Positions 35,571 to 48,059 of a stretch of DNA of 64,000 nucleotides are shown one piece after another. The DNA is taken from contig PUFA01000070.1 of assembly GCA_003508835.1 (NCBI GenBank), positions 682,001-746,000 of the forward strand. Direction: 5' to 3'. The DNA is from Eonycteris spelaea (Eukaryota > Chordata > Mammalia > Chiroptera > Pteropodidae). The position numbers and the translations under genes were made by a program. Position 1 is the first letter of the stretch, and every line of letters begins with the position of its first letter. A model generated the notes under the pieces. It was given only the letters and a program-made list of their open reading frames with translations. It was not told the DNA's origin and did no database searches.

Positions 35571-36089
35571 AAAGGCACCGGTTTGGAGAGGGGTCTGGAG
35601 ATGGGAATCAGGGTTAAGAAGAGAAAGCTTCATCACAGACTGGAGGGGGAAGTAACCAAGTTTTGTCAGGAAAATAATGAAGAAAGGACAGGATGGTCAA
35701 ATGAAGGGTTTTTTCTCCTCTCTCTCTCCCCCCTTCCCCTTCCCAAATAAGAGATACCTATACCTCAAGAAGCTAGAAGAGAGAGGGAGAATGCAGTGTG
35801 GAAAAGGAAGGAACTGCAAATGAGGTAGAAAAGATCCCATAGAAGTTGTAAAAGAAGAGCATCAATAACTTTTACTCTAGCTGTGAGAAGGACTATTGGA
35901 CTATCAAGACTCAGGGTTGGAAATGAGCCTTAAAATCTGGTCACTCATCTGGCCCTTGAATAGATCCACTGTATTGAGGAAGATACACTTGACTATGCAT
36001 TTTTCCCCTAAATTAATTTATTTAGCAAAGAAATACATGTGGGATCTCCACTTGTATGTCTTTCAGGCATCTCAAAATTAATAAATCCA
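35571..36089. other. Intergenic, nothing firmly recognised
   Basis: Possibly the far end of the antisense L2 up to about 35900, too decayed to be sure. A CT-rich run lies at 35711-35745. Short frames here are featureless. Confidence 0.4.
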
Positions 36090-36595
36090 AAACAATCCAT
36101 AATTTCCCACCCTTATATCTGGTGCTTGCATCTGCACCTAACATCTGTGTTCCCTTTGATCCTTCTAGTTGTTCAGGCTAAAAACCTTGGCTTCATCCTT
36201 AACATATGACATCTAATTCATCAGCAAGTCTTTAAGATTTATTGATAATCCAATCATTTCTCACTATCTCCACTAATACTACCCTACTTTAAGCAACTGA
36301 TAATGTTTGCCTAGACTAGTATGGTCTCTCTGCTCCCACCATGGTCCCCTTACAGTCAGTCTACTTGCCTCACAAAGCAAGGGTAGTTCTGTAACAATGT
36401 CATTCGTATCATGACCTGATGTCTGGAACTCTACGGTGAATTTTCATCTACCTCAGAATAAAATCCAGCACCCTTGCCATGCTGTGTTAAGTCATTGCTT
36501 ACCATTTCTCTCCAAGCTTCCTCTGCTCCATTTATACTGGCATTCTTAAACAAGCCAAGGATGTTCTAGTTTCAGTTCTTTGCACATGCCTTGAG

Positions 36596-36888
36596 TCATT
36601 CATTCAACAAATGTTTCTTGAGTGCCTACTATGTGTCAGGCAATATTTTAGGTAGTTGAGGGGGCAGGTGCACAATGGCTGACTCTTTCCCTTGAGGGAT
36701 GTTTTGGAGGTGTGCCCACTGAAGACTTCTGACTGTAGCTCCCTTGGGGAGGGTGGGACTATACCACCGCCGCCCCTATGATCCCACCCTCCACACCTGT
36801 ACTTATGGCAGTCCACCAGCGTGTCTGCAGTATACAAGGTAGACAAAGAACCTTGTCCTTGCTGTGCTTACATTTCCAGAAAGTCTAC
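36596..36888 (-). repeat. L2 3' end, antisense, middle layer of the nest
   Basis: 'cattcattcaacaaatgttt' and 'gtgcctactatgtgtcaggc' (36597-36640) are the reverse complement of an L2 3' end. Its continuation ('gacaaagaaccttgtccttg') appears after the unclassified element, at about 36842-36888. Confidence 0.75.
36657..36825 (+). mobile_element. Unclassified 169-bp interspersed element, copy A
   Basis: Defined by comparison with copy B (38326-38492): similarity starts at TGAGGGGGCAGG and stops after GCGTGTC, with roughly 90% identity between. It contains an 11-bp perfect inverted repeat, GGAGGGTGGGA (36748-36758) with TCCCACCCTCC (36782-36792). No A-rich tail or long terminal repeat is seen. 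Candidate flanking duplications are weak ('aggtag' on both sides). It could be a non-autonomous DNA transposon, a tailless SINE or a locally duplicated segment; I do not recognise the family. Confidence 0.6.
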
Positions 36889-37239
36889 ATCTCTTGTTCC
36901 CTCTGCCTAACTGCCACCTTATCAGAGAAGCCTTCCCCGACCACTGACTTACAATAGCAATCCCCTCCTACTATCCTATAATTTCATATTCCTTTATCCT
37001 GGTTTATTTTCCTTAATAATACCTATTACCATCTACCATATGTCATTACTTCTTTGTTTATTAACTGTCTCCTCCAAGTAAGATGCAAGCTCTTTGGCAG
37101 GGAATTTGCTTGTTTTAGTCTTTGCTGTAGTTCTAGAATAGAGCCTACCACATAGAAGGTGCTTTTAGATATTTACTGAATGAATGAATGCACATGCTTG
37201 GTGCACTTTTAACTTGAAAACTTGTGTTTTCAATTCTGA

Positions 37240-37442
37240 GATTTTTTTTCTCTTTTTTCTCTTTCTTTCTTTCTTTCTTTCTGTCTGTCTGTCTGTCTGT
37301 CTGTCTTTCTTTCTGTCTTTCTTTTTCTTCTTCCTTCCTTCCTTCCTTCTTTCCTTCCTTCCTTCCTTCCTTCCTTCCTTCCTTCCTTTCCTTCCTTCCT
37401 TCCTTCTTTCTTTTTCTTCTTTCTTTCTTCCTTCCTTCCTTC

Positions 37443-37520
<78 letters not shown>

Positions 37521-37522
37521 CT
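37240..37522. repeat. Long pyrimidine tract: (TTTC)n/(TGTC)n/(TTCC)n
   Basis: About 280 bp, almost all pyrimidine on the + strand, in blocks: TTTC, TGTC, TTCC, then some 20 TTTC units. The Phe/Leu/Ser frames at 37184-37691 are translations of this tract, not genes. Confidence 0.97.
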
Positions 37523-38325
37523 ACATTATTTTTGCTCCTGTTTTCTCTTTCTCAAACTCCTATTATATTGTCAGATTTTAGACCTCAATGACCATGATTT
37601 TTTTTGTCTTTTATTTATTTTATGGATTTTTTTTCATTTTGATCTAACTTCCAGGAGGTACCTTCAACTTTATTTTCTAATGCTTATATGACATTTTAAG
37701 ATTCCGCTATAATGTTTTTAGCTGCTAAGAGTTCTTTTATGTTCTCCCATTATTCATATTATATTGGCATATAATCAAATCACGTTACTTAGAGGCTGGA
37801 CTGAATAGGGTAAAGCAGAAATCAACTTAGTTCTTTCCCATCTCTCTCTGTTAAATTCCATTCCTTTTCATAAAAATTTTTTATAAAAATTTTATAATGC
37901 AGAAGCAGATTTATTTGTATGCACTACAATGAGGATTCAGATATTGGATAAGGAAAGCAGTCTTCTGCCAAATGGAGCTATAAAAGAGTAACTTTTACAG
38001 TTACTCTTAAAGGGAAAAAGATTCCTTGGTTAGTTTTAGTTACAAGAAAGGCCTTCTATTGGTGATTTTTAAGTTCCCATGTAGTACAAAACTCTGATCC
38101 AGTTCCTTTTCCTTTCCTTCTGCCATCCCTCCCCCACAAAATTATACCTGACTGGGGAGGGAAGCATAATTGACCTCTCTACTTCCTTGGTTTACCTTGT
38201 CTTTTCACTCCCCCCTGTTTTCTAGATGCCATTTCTGACCTTCCCAGGGCCAGGCTCAAAAGGAGAGGGGATTAATGAAAAAGATCTTTTGTGGCTTGTG
38301 CAGTCTGTAATCTGATGATTTCCTC
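37523..38325. other. Intergenic, nothing recognised
   Basis: AT-rich, without a nameable repeat or open frame. Confidence 0.45.
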
Positions 38326-38492
38326 TGAGGGGGCAGGTGCACAATGGCTGGCTCTTTCCTTGAGGGATGTTTTGGAGGTGTGCCCACTGAAGACTTCTGA
38401 CTGTAGGTCCCATGGGGTGGGTGGGACTATACCACCGCTGCCCTATGATCCCACCCTCCACACCTGGACTTCTGGCAGTCCACCAGCGTGTC
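38326..38492 (+). mobile_element. Unclassified 167-bp interspersed element, copy B
   Basis: Same element and same orientation as copy A, 1.67 kb downstream. The 11-bp inverted repeat has one mismatch. A second small hairpin, TGGACT/AGTCCA, is perfect here and imperfect in copy A. The flanks 'atttcctct' and 'atttcccctct' could be a target-site duplication. The frames at 38222-38524 cross it on both strands and are not genes. Confidence 0.6.
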
Positions 38493-39227
38493 ACATTTCC
38501 CCTCTAGGCAACGCTCTTAGGTAGGAAGGAACATGACCCCAAGTTGGCTCCCTTCCATCTGTCTAACTTGACTCATAAGGAAACTCAGACATTTTTGTCC
38601 TACTGTGGGCAGAAGTGTAGTTTGTGCCTAATGCACCTGCCTCTCTTCATTCTGCCATTAAACCAGCAACTCTAGCTGTAATTATTCATCATTGTGCTTC
38701 CTCAGGCAGGAATTAGATAATAGCTTTTCTGTTTCACAAGGTCCAGGGAATATGTGTCAGGCTCTCCAAATGTTCCTTTGAAGCTCTTTTCACTGGGCTT
38801 AAGGTAATGGAAGGCATACTCTTCCTTTTTTCCGAAAGGAGGGTTCAGGTAGCGCTGTGTAGGGCACAGTATGTGGAAAGATTAGAGATTAATTTAGATA
38901 TTAATTTTTAATATTAGATATTAATTAGATTAAAATTAGATATTAATTTTTCTCCAACCAGAGGAAGAAAAGGAACTTTATGAAATGTAGCTCTGTAAGT
39001 TGCCTAACAGTTCATCTGATGCCACTGGCAGCACAAATGTCCCAGCTTGGCCTCAAAGGGACATGCATCCCTAACACATCACTTTAGTTTTGAAATCTGT
39101 ATCTCTTAGCCACAGTGTCCTAGCATAGTCAAAACATATGCCTCTGGTACTCACAGAGTCATGAGATAATATTAAAAAATATTATGACAGATAACCAGTA
39201 TTTCTGTAGATTTCGAAGGGCCATTAG
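38493..39227. other. Intergenic, AT-rich direct repeats at one point
   Basis: No gene or nameable repeat. Around 38890-38950 the motif TAGATATTAAT recurs four times in an AT-rich patch. Confidence 0.45.
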
Positions 39228-39345
39228 TTAAAAGTATGACCTTGGGCATCAGACAGACCTGCGTTTGAGTTTTAGCTCTGCCTATTAGCGTGTGACCTCA
39301 GGCAAATTATTGAACATCTCAGAGGTTTTACTACCCAAAATGTTA
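39228..39345 (+). repeat. MIR SINE, sense, partial
   Basis: 'tgaccttgggcatcagacag', 'cgtttgagttttagctctgc' and 'tgtgacctcaggcaaattat' are the 5' and core parts of MIR. Confidence 0.75.
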
Positions 39346-39860
39346 ACCCTTAGGTATTAGAGTTGTCTGTGTGCTGCATTGCCTATTGGTAACCTGGCAC
39401 CATTAACATCACTCCTATCTAAAGTTGGGAACTTTTTCCCCCAGAATCCCCTTTCATATGTTCTAGGTTGGAGTTTGTGAATGAGACTCAGTTTGTGACT
39501 TGTGCAAGACTTAGAAGGCAGAAGTGAAGAGAGACCATTGTTTTCGGGATGATGGATGCTAAGGTTTATCAGGGGTTCACCATACATGGCCTCATGGCCC
39601 TCTCCATGAGCTCTCACTCTGTAGCTATGACACGATTCTTGAACTCTGCCCCCAGGAGCTGAGCGTCTCCATCCACACTCCAGGGCTCCAGACTAAAGAC
39701 ATCAGTGACTCTTTCCTCACTTGTCTGGCTGCTACCTTCTAGATTTTTACTTCCCCACCTCCTCTTTCATCCATGTAAATTGTCATTTCTACATATGAAA
39801 CCCCTTATTCCACTCACAGTGCCTTTGTTTTCCTGACAGAACTATTCTGATATAGCACAT
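39346..39860 (+). repeat. Possible degraded LTR or other old dispersed repeat
   Basis: The right end ('cactcacagtgcctttgttt' and 'tcctgacagaactattctga') resembles the 3' end of an old mammalian LTR-type repeat. I cannot name the family. The 86-residue minus frame at 39357-39617 has no domain. Confidence 0.3.
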
Positions 39861-41029
39861 ACAGTCTTAAGACAAATATTAGACGATAAGAAGAAAGGTA
39901 CCGTTCATAATAAATTTAAAACTGATAGATTAACAACGTTAAACCATGTATGTTCCACCATTTAAGAACAGCAAAGATGAGGAGTGGTACAAAAGACCAT
40001 TCTTAACACTAATACGAATTGCTCACATTTCTATAACACTTTTTCCATTCACAAAGTATTTGCATATACCGTACTGAGTTTAGCTAAGATAAAGCATAAA
40101 TTGGAGTTGGACACTTGCTTTTCTAACAGTAAAAGCCCACGATCAAGAGAGCATCACAATTCAAATAGGAAATGGCTTATACTGTAACGAGAACATTTAT
40201 TTGACACATGTATTTGTTCAGTTTTCTCTCATCGGAAGAGAATGAAGCTGTCCTCTGGTGAGTGTGCCCTCTAGCATTATGGGGGGAGCCTTGGATCATA
40301 AGAAAGAAGTAACAAACCCTAATGGCTATCCATATAATGCAGGGTTTAGTAGATTTCCAATCAATTTATTAAATGCATACTTAATGAAATATACACTTCT
40401 TATTCTACTGCATAGTAATTAGACAAATGGTAGTAGCCAATTTAAAAATGGCTATACTTGGAATTAACTTTAGGGAGGCAATAATTTTTTCTCTTCTTGG
40501 TTCACTGATATTAATAATTTTCCATAATACTGTGTTTTATACATCTACAGGTAAAAAGACAAAACCTGGGCTCAGCTCCTCAGGTCCAGTTCCTTTTCCC
40601 TTGCTCCCCTCTAGGTTAGGGTTCCTGTGATCTTCTCAGCTCCAATTCCCATCCTTCCTTTGCCTGTGGAATTAATTAAAAAATATTCTGCTGGCCCCTA
40701 CATCTGGCTTTTCTAATTTTTGAATGGTCCTGACACCACCAGAAGCTCTGGAAGCACAAGGTTGTGGATGGTCTGCCACAGGACAAAGCATAACATTGTG
40801 CCACATGGTGAGGTAGAGAAGACAGCCTATGAAAGGGAAAGGGGACAGCAAGAATCATGTCTAGTGTTTTGTCTCTGGGGTTTTGAGCCAGAGACAGGCA
40901 CCAGTGCTGACAGGTACCTTCCTTCACTCCAGAAGTTTTGATGACTAAGACCCGAAGGGCTGCACTGAGAGTAACTCCCAGTGGGAACAGAGGTACTTTT
41001 GCTATGGCTTCAAATACAAGCTGCTTGTT
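39861..41029. other. Intergenic, nothing recognised
   Basis: About 1.2 kb with only short featureless frames (39984-40187, 40427-40630, 40676-40941). Confidence 0.45.
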
Positions 41030-41425
41030 AGCAACACTTGATGCTTAGTAGGAACATGCTTATGATGGTGCACTGTCCATATCCTGCCTCAGGGATAGCT
41101 GCGGGGCATGCTCTCTGCTGTCTGCCTTTACCCCCACAGTAGACAGCTGCCATCCCCAAGAGCATGCCCTTCCTAATTAAGTCCCTTACAGCCCAATGCA
41201 GGACAATTCTGACAGGCGATTTTAGTTCTGGATGCCCCACGGGGTCAGCTGAGACTGTCAGGCCTGCCTTGCAGCTTGACCTCTTCGACTCAGTTCTCTC
41301 CCTTGTTCTCCCTTTCACAGGTGTTGATCTCGAGGGCCCTTGGTAATAAACATTCAGCACATTCAACTTCATTGTGGAGTCTGCTTCCCAACCCAACCTG
41401 CAACAGACTCTGCTCTCCGTATCAC
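41030..41425 (+). mobile_element. Probable solo LTR of an old endogenous retrovirus-like element
   Basis: The segment ends with an AATAAA signal (41346-41351) followed by 'gtggagtctgcttcccaacc' and 'caacctgcaaca', a layout typical of LTR 3' parts (ERVL or related). No adjoining internal retroviral coding sequence is visible. The 136-residue minus-strand frame (41028-41438) is antisense to it and is not a credible gene. Confidence 0.4.
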
Positions 41426-41559
41426 CAATATCTGTCAATATCTCTATTTTGCAGTTGTCTCCCCTGCCATTCTCTTTGACATCACTAGTTAATACCTGTT
41501 TTACTCATTTACTTTCATTTTATTGCATTTTAAGAGGGAATAGAGATTGTATTAGTCAG

Positions 41560-42430
41560 AGTTAAATTTCAGAGACCATAATTTATTCCAGCTATTTCAA
41601 ACAGAAAGATTATGTTCAGTGTTGAGGCAGATTTATTATAACAATAGCCTCAATTTTTCATTCCTTCTTTACAATGATACTTTGTAACTCCTCCCATCCA
41701 GGAGTTGAATCTATTTCCCTACCCCTTGAATCCTGGCTGGCCTTTTGACTTGCTTTGGCTAATGGAATGTGCTAGAAATGGTGTGCCATTTTTAAGCCTA
41801 ATCCTTAAGAAACCTTGCACACTTTTAACTCTAGGCTAGCCTGCTGGAAGATGAAGGCCCACATGGAGCAGCAATGAGATGTCCTAGCTCAGGCCATTTG
41901 AGACCAGTCAGCCTCTATTTAACCCACCGGCTGACTGCAAATACAGGAACAAGTTCAGTGAGATCAGCCAAGCTCAACCTAGACCAATAGAACTGGTCAG
42001 CTGACCCATCAATTCATAAGTGATAATAAGTGGTATTGTTTTAAGCTGCTGTGTTTGGGGATGTTTGTTATACAGCATTATTGTAGCAACAGGTGACTGA
42101 TACAAGTAGCTTACATCATTGGGAGGGCTGAAGAAGTAGACCCTAGGGGCACATCACAGATCCAACTTATGAGTTATGAAGTTGAAAAGCCAGGAATCTC
42201 CCTGCTAAGTTGATAAGCCACTGCTACAAGACCTGGCTCCAGAACCCTGTCACTTCTGCTGTGATCAGAAGGTGCTGAGAACCATGTTGCTGCTGCTACT
42301 GCCATGATTTACACCATCACAACAGATGCCTTTCTTCCATCTAATTCATTTTATATAAGTACTTCTCATCAGCAGAATGTAAGTTACATCTGAACTTCAG
42401 CCACAAAGGAGTCTAGGGCCATAGGGATTT
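41560..42430 (+). repeat. Old dispersed repeat split by an MLT1 LTR
   Basis: The flanks 41560-41639 ('aatttattccagctatttca') and 42106-42430 ('agtagcttacatcattggga' onward) look like two sides of one older repeat of unknown family, with the MLT1 LTR between. Confidence 0.35.
41640..42105 (+). mobile_element. MLT1-type (MaLR) solo LTR
   Basis: 'cttgaatcctggctggcctt', 'ttgacttgctttggctaatg' and the 3' end 'gttttaagctgctgtgtttg' with 'gatgtttgttatacagcatt' are MLT1 features. No internal region is attached. Confidence 0.7.
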
Positions 42431-45400
42431 TTAGCTTTCTAGTGTCTACGGAACTTGAGGAGCTTGGAATGAATTTGTAGTGAGTCAGCCTGAGTATCTG
42501 CCATAGTTATGATTAACTAAAATGAGCATGATTCCTAAAGCTTATTCCATAGGTGCTCAATGATATTGAAATAATTTCTTTAAATTTATATGCACAGTAT
42601 TTTACAATAGAGCATATCAGACTTTATACTGTCAAACAGCATTAATTCAATTAATAGCGGTTGTGAGACTGAAGGATGAAAAACATAGTATTAAGATTTT
42701 ATGAACTCATTGCTCCAGCAAAATTTAGATAAAAATTTCTTAAGGGAACTAACAATTATAAATCACTAAAGAGAAAAAAACTAATTTGTGTTCTGAAAAA
42801 TTCTGGGTCCCTTATTGATATTTGATACAGCATTACTTATAGAACAATGATTTCAGAAAGAATAATCACACATATTTAGACTTGATTTATACTTATTAAG
42901 GTGCATATACATTAACTATGTGATAAAAGAATATTCCAAAATTTATTTTGGGGTAGGATAGAGATTTACAAGGTTCTTCAGAAGGCAGGCAGGTAGCATC
43001 CTCTGATTTGACCTTAAGACATGACATTTGGTTTTAAGTGGTCAGAGAAAGAATGCTTCCAAATCTGCAGAGTTGTCAATTCTAGAAAAATCTGTGTCCC
43101 TGGAGGTGTTTGTGTAGGGATGGTAATTTAAGGCAATGAATAATCAGTGAAGAAATGGAAGCCAATACTTAGAAAAAATCATCAGCAGTGAAAGCATTAA
43201 AATGAAAGGAATTTTATGTCCTCAAATTTTCTTCCCTGTGTCTTGTTCAGTGGAGGCACAACATATTATTATGGTATTTGAGGACTGCAGTGGTTTACAC
43301 CTTACTGAGAAATACTTTATTCAGCCATAGCCTTGTATGGCTACGAGTCCCTTAGGCACACGCGCGCGCACACACACACACGCACAAGTCCATGCTGACA
43401 AGAAAACCTGGAGTCTCTCCAAAAGGTGTCCTATGGATTTAAAAGGCAGATACCTCTTTGTCAACAAAGGCAACCCATGGATAAGAGTCTGGAGGGCAAA
43501 TTACACTTGGCTCATTGGTAAGTCTTAATCACAGACCCAGTTTATTCTTAGTGACATTAATGTACAGAATCAGCAATTTTGCTTCTGAGACAGAATCCAT
43601 TGATTTAATATTGTCTTTTTTTTTTCCAGTCATGTAATCAGAAACTTATTCATATGAGGATAAAGCACTTAATACCTATGGAAAAATGCCAAAGAAAGCA
43701 GTTGTCAGACTGATTGCTTTTTGGCAAAGGCTGAGCTCAAGATTTACCAAGGAAAGCCCATGTTAAGTATGATCTGAGAGGACGAGCTCAAGAGCATTAC
43801 TAATCTTGGGAACTGGAATTTCAAGTTACCTTATAAGCTATTTCAGACAAAATTATATATATGCAACCATAGGCTGAAATATCACTATGTTGAGAAAATG
43901 GTAGTTTCTAAAACTGCTTTATTCTAATTTCTGAGGCAACGAGAAAATAAAAGAGACAGCAGACAGCAAGTAATTTACCATTTTGAGAACCAGTCTTGAG
44001 CAAATGTTAGTTAAATCTTCCCCAGGATCATCTGGCCTGGATTCAGCTACCTAGAGCAGAACAAAAGAGAAACCGAAAGGTCCTCCAGATCAGGTGTTTC
44101 CCAGGATGTAGTTTAAAGACAACTCCCTTATCCTGTCTGCTCTTTAATCCTCAGTCTTGGATCAAACTTTCTGGCACTAGATTTAAAAGCATCTTCAGAA
44201 TAGAAGGGTGTTCACATTTATCTCGTTCCTTACTTCCTTATTTCTGTTCATTTCCTGTGGTCTTTGTGTGTATGTGTCTGTCTCTCCAAATTGATTGTAA
44301 TTAAATTCTATGGCTAGGGCTGTGTCTTTGTATCTTTTCACATATCTTTGTATCTTTTCTTCAATCCTTATTGTCTGACGGTTTTTCTTATATATAATAC
44401 ATTTTTGTTTGTTAAATAAAATGAAATATAATTGGAGGAAAATACAAATTATCCTATGTTTTAATTGCTATGGAGAAAATGAAAAGAGATGTGAGATTTG
44501 TGAAATGATTGAGTTCTTATTTTTAATAGAATGAGTAGTATATTTATATTTCAAGTGCAAATAAAAGTTGCTTTAAAGGATTTTGATGTTTGTGTCTCTA
44601 AAAGATGCAACAGCCTTATTGTAATATATATATATTGTAATATGTAAAGTAATATAGATACATCGAAGTGAATTTAGAAAGGTTCAATGGAGTTATTTTA
44701 TGAAAAGAGGATAGCCCTAATAGCTATTAATATCTTAAAGTTTCTGTAGATTTATACATAAGTTGAATACAAATGTTCTGTATCTTTATAGCTGCTGCTA
44801 ACGGAGCTAGACTCATGAATGTGGGGAAAGTATCTGTGAATGATGCCATTATATGATATAATTTTTTCTTTCTTCATCTTTCTTTTATCCCAACTTATGT
44901 TAGATATAGAATTACACTCTGATATACTTTTTTTTCTTTTTAGATCCTTCCATGTTATCTCATGACAAGATGCTTCTTTCCTTGTAAGGGTTGTATTGGT
45001 GTGTACCAGTCTCACCCTTTGGATTCAGCAGACCCTTTGGACGCTGCTAGCTCCCTTTAGATCCACTAGAGACTGAAATGCTCTCTTTTCCTCAGTAGCA
45101 CCTTAGTAATGACCTTTTGCTCCATGGCGGGCAGTTCATTGCAGTTTCCAGCTCCCCGCCCTCGCCTTCCCTTTTTTTGGATTCCCAAAGGCAGCCTCAT
45201 TTTGTCCCCTCAGAAGCACCAGCGTCAGCCAGGCAGTGACCCCTTCTCAGGGCTGACTAGCTCTATAAGGTCTCTCCAGCAAATCTCTGTTGTAGCAACA
45301 TCATCATTTCCCTCTGTTTATCCAGCCTCAGGGGTGTGAGCTGCTTCCTGGAATTACAATCCTCTCTTCTTTTAGCTTTTTAAAGTTCTCCAATAAGTTG

Positions 45401-45639
45401 TTAGCCAATAGCTTATATTGTTTTCTTTGCTGAAATGCTTCTGTTAGTTTCTCTTTTTCTGGTTGGACAATCTTGGATCTTGAAACCTGAGGGGATCCAA
45501 CTCAACAGGGGTCCACCCCTGGATCTGCTAGGTCAGAAGGTTTTAAGGAGTAGGGCAGCTTACACTGCAGTGTGGACATACTATACAGTCTGTTCTTGCT
45601 CTGGGTCCTAAAGGAATGGTAATGTGTTTTACTGGTATT
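42431..45639. other. Intergenic, AT-rich, little recognised
   Basis: About 3.2 kb. An alternating CG/CA tract lies at 43356-43386. The motif 'tctttgtatctttt' repeats in tandem near 44326-44360. A moderately GC-rich single-copy patch at about 45000-45350 holds a 76-residue frame (45109-45339) without any recognisable domain. Confidence 0.4.
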
Positions 45640-45835
45640 CTGCAGATGAATGTTTAAGTTGTTTCTTACTTTCACTACTATAGACAATGAAGTAAACAAT
45701 CTCAAATAAATATTTTTCACATATAGGTAAGTAAGTATATCTCTAGGAGAAAGTTTTAAAAGTAGAATTGCTGGATCTCAAAAGGATTGCCAAATTACCC
45801 TTTATAGAGGTTGTACCAATTTAGTCTCTCACAGG
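45640..45835 (-). repeat. Old L1 remnant, antisense
   Basis: 'gtagaattgctggatctcaa', 'aaggattgccaaattaccct' and 'ttatagaggttgtaccaatt' match antisense old L1. Confidence 0.65.
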
Positions 45836-47849
45836 CAATAAACAGAAATTTAGGGAAAAGGGACCCAGGTATGACACTCGTGTCTCAATAAGAGGAACAA
45901 GGTGGAAGAGAGAAGCTAATCTAAGCACAGAATGAGATTCGATCACTTGAGGAATTAGCTTTCTGGCCTAGATTCAATGGATTTCGCTTTGAGCCCTTTG
46001 GAGAGAAGGGAGGCTAAAATACAAATGCAAAAGCTCTCTTGTATACTTTGGTATTTACTTAATGAAAGATAACACAAAAAAATAAGGAAGGTCTTTTACC
46101 ACAGATCACCAGTAAGGTTGGGCTGTCTGAGGAGGCTTCATGCTAGTACACCCAGTGGAGACTCAGTATCCAGCATATGTGGCTGTGGTGGCCAGGAGCA
46201 AGAGTGATACCTACAGATACATGGCTATTAGAATAGCACAGCTATTGGCAGAGTTGCTGGGCATGATATATGCTATAAGCACATGTGAGACACTTCCTAG
46301 GGACTCCCCAAACACTTGGGTGGAACTTTGTAGGGTACTGGGTCTGTTCCTGCAGTACCAGAGAGTGCAAGAGCTGATAAAACATTGGCTACAAACTCTT
46401 ATTCGCTAAGGTGGTTCCTTTTTTCATTTGTACATTTTTGTATCATAAACTGGGGTAGGTTTTACTTTAAAAATAACTAAGTAAAATAGTCTTTCTATAA
46501 CACATTTCGGCAAATTCAGGTTGTGACTCAGTCATTTTTACCATCTGCTGTTTGGTTTTTCTATTCCCTGTTCAGCAGAACTCTACTGCAGTTATCACTG
46601 CCCTTGTTTAGCTGACAGGCTATATTCTACACACTTGCTTTTACTGACTCACCATAGCTTCATATGGTCACAAAGCTGTGTTCAACCAGAGCTGTGTCTT
46701 TCTTACCCTGTAAGATCTGCGCTGCCTTCCTGCAGAGGATTTTTGTTTTATGTTCCACTGTGTCTTGTTTGTGCCATTCTTCATTTACACGATAGAGATG
46801 CTGTCATCACCAATTAACATTTTTCAAGGGCCCCCTGGATGCATGGCGAATTGGGACTAATTTAATATTCTCTTTGTTTCAGATATCGGGTGGCTCCTTC
46901 AAATGAATTTTTAAGTATCTCAGTGACGATGAAGAACAGAGACATCAATTAGGATTCAGGAAGACAAGCCTTTGCAGAACATGCTTAAGAGAGCAGCAAG
47001 AATTGGTATTAATATTTGAAAGTTGAAAAGAGGGTATAGTTTTCCTTAGTCAACAAATGACTAAAGTAAAAGGCAATGCTTTCATTGTTCCTGGAAAAAG
47101 CTTGGCAGCATTCCATTCAGACATCTGCCCTTTGATTGTCCCATTTTCTTCTTTACTTATTTTAGTTCTAATTTTCAAGGCTGAGTCTGAATATTTCTTC
47201 TTAAGGCTTTTTCTTTTTTTTTTCTGAAGCTTTTTCTAATCATCACTGCTCTTAGGGGATGGCTCCCTCCTCCAATTCCTAAAGCCCTTATCATTTATAA
47301 AATTTGGAAATTTCATATATGATACATTATACGATTACTGAATAAATGTATGTTTATTCTCAAGTATATTAGAAAACTGTCTGGACAATTGATTTCTTTC
47401 CCATTCTCAGGGTCAGCAGTGTTCTGTCAATGGTTGAATCTCAAGAAATAGTTATTAATAGCAAGTCTATTAAAATCTGATGGAATTTTATTTTAAAAAA
47501 AGGTGAGAGACAGGGCTAACGTTTTGCAAGTTGAGACTCATAAACATTAATGTTTTCTAATCTGAGTTATATGTACATACTTTGGGGGGTGTGTGAGGCA
47601 AGAACATTACTGGAAGTTAACAGTTTGTCTTTCACAAGATTCAATAACATTTTGTTTTGCCCTACCTAAGTTTATTTATACTTGGCTTATCGCTTTCAAT
47701 GTTGACAGTAAGTGCATTAACGCTGCTGTCGGTTGCAGGAACTTGTATTCAGAAGAAACCTGAACGTTTTCACTTTAGAAAAACAAACATTCGGTTCTGT
47801 CACACGTTTTGGAATTAAGAACGCACCTTCCCGTTTATGACCTCAAAAC
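45836..47849. other. Region upstream of the MDM1 CpG island, nothing recognised
   Basis: About 2 kb AT-rich, with no repeat I can name. The 89-residue frame at 46140-46409 shows no recognisable domain. Distal promoter elements may lie here but none is identifiable by eye. Confidence 0.4.
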
Positions 47850-48059
47850 CTTTGGCCCAGCGAATTCCACCGGCGCGGAGGCGCATTGTTGCGCGCCATC
47901 CCGCGACACCAGCGGCCTGAGCGCTCTCCTCTGGACGAAGCTCCCGCGGGGCACCGCCCACTCCAGTTCGGGGAGCCTCATTGGTCGGCCTTCCGCCCGC
48001 CATCTCAATTAACCCTCGGGGTTTGGCTCGGGAGGCGGGCGTCCCCCTTTCGGGCATTG

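Larger units (their letters stand above)
36090..37195 (+). repeat. L2 LINE, sense, outer layer of a three-deep nest
   Basis: Sense L2 covers 36090-36595 ('aggctaaaaaccttggcttc', 'aagcttcctctgctccattt', 'agttctttgcacatgcc') and resumes at about 36889 with 'cttgttccctctgcctaact', 'agccttccccgaccactgac' and a 'gaatgaatgaatg' end near 37190. The break falls between adjacent L2 positions, so the material between is inserted. Confidence 0.8.

Noticed and set aside
37184..37691. 135- and 155-residue Phe/Leu/Ser-rich frames
   Set aside because: Translations of a TTTC/TTCC simple repeat that lacks stops in all phases.
41028..41438. 136-residue minus-strand frame
   Set aside because: It is antisense to a probable old LTR and has no recognisable domain.
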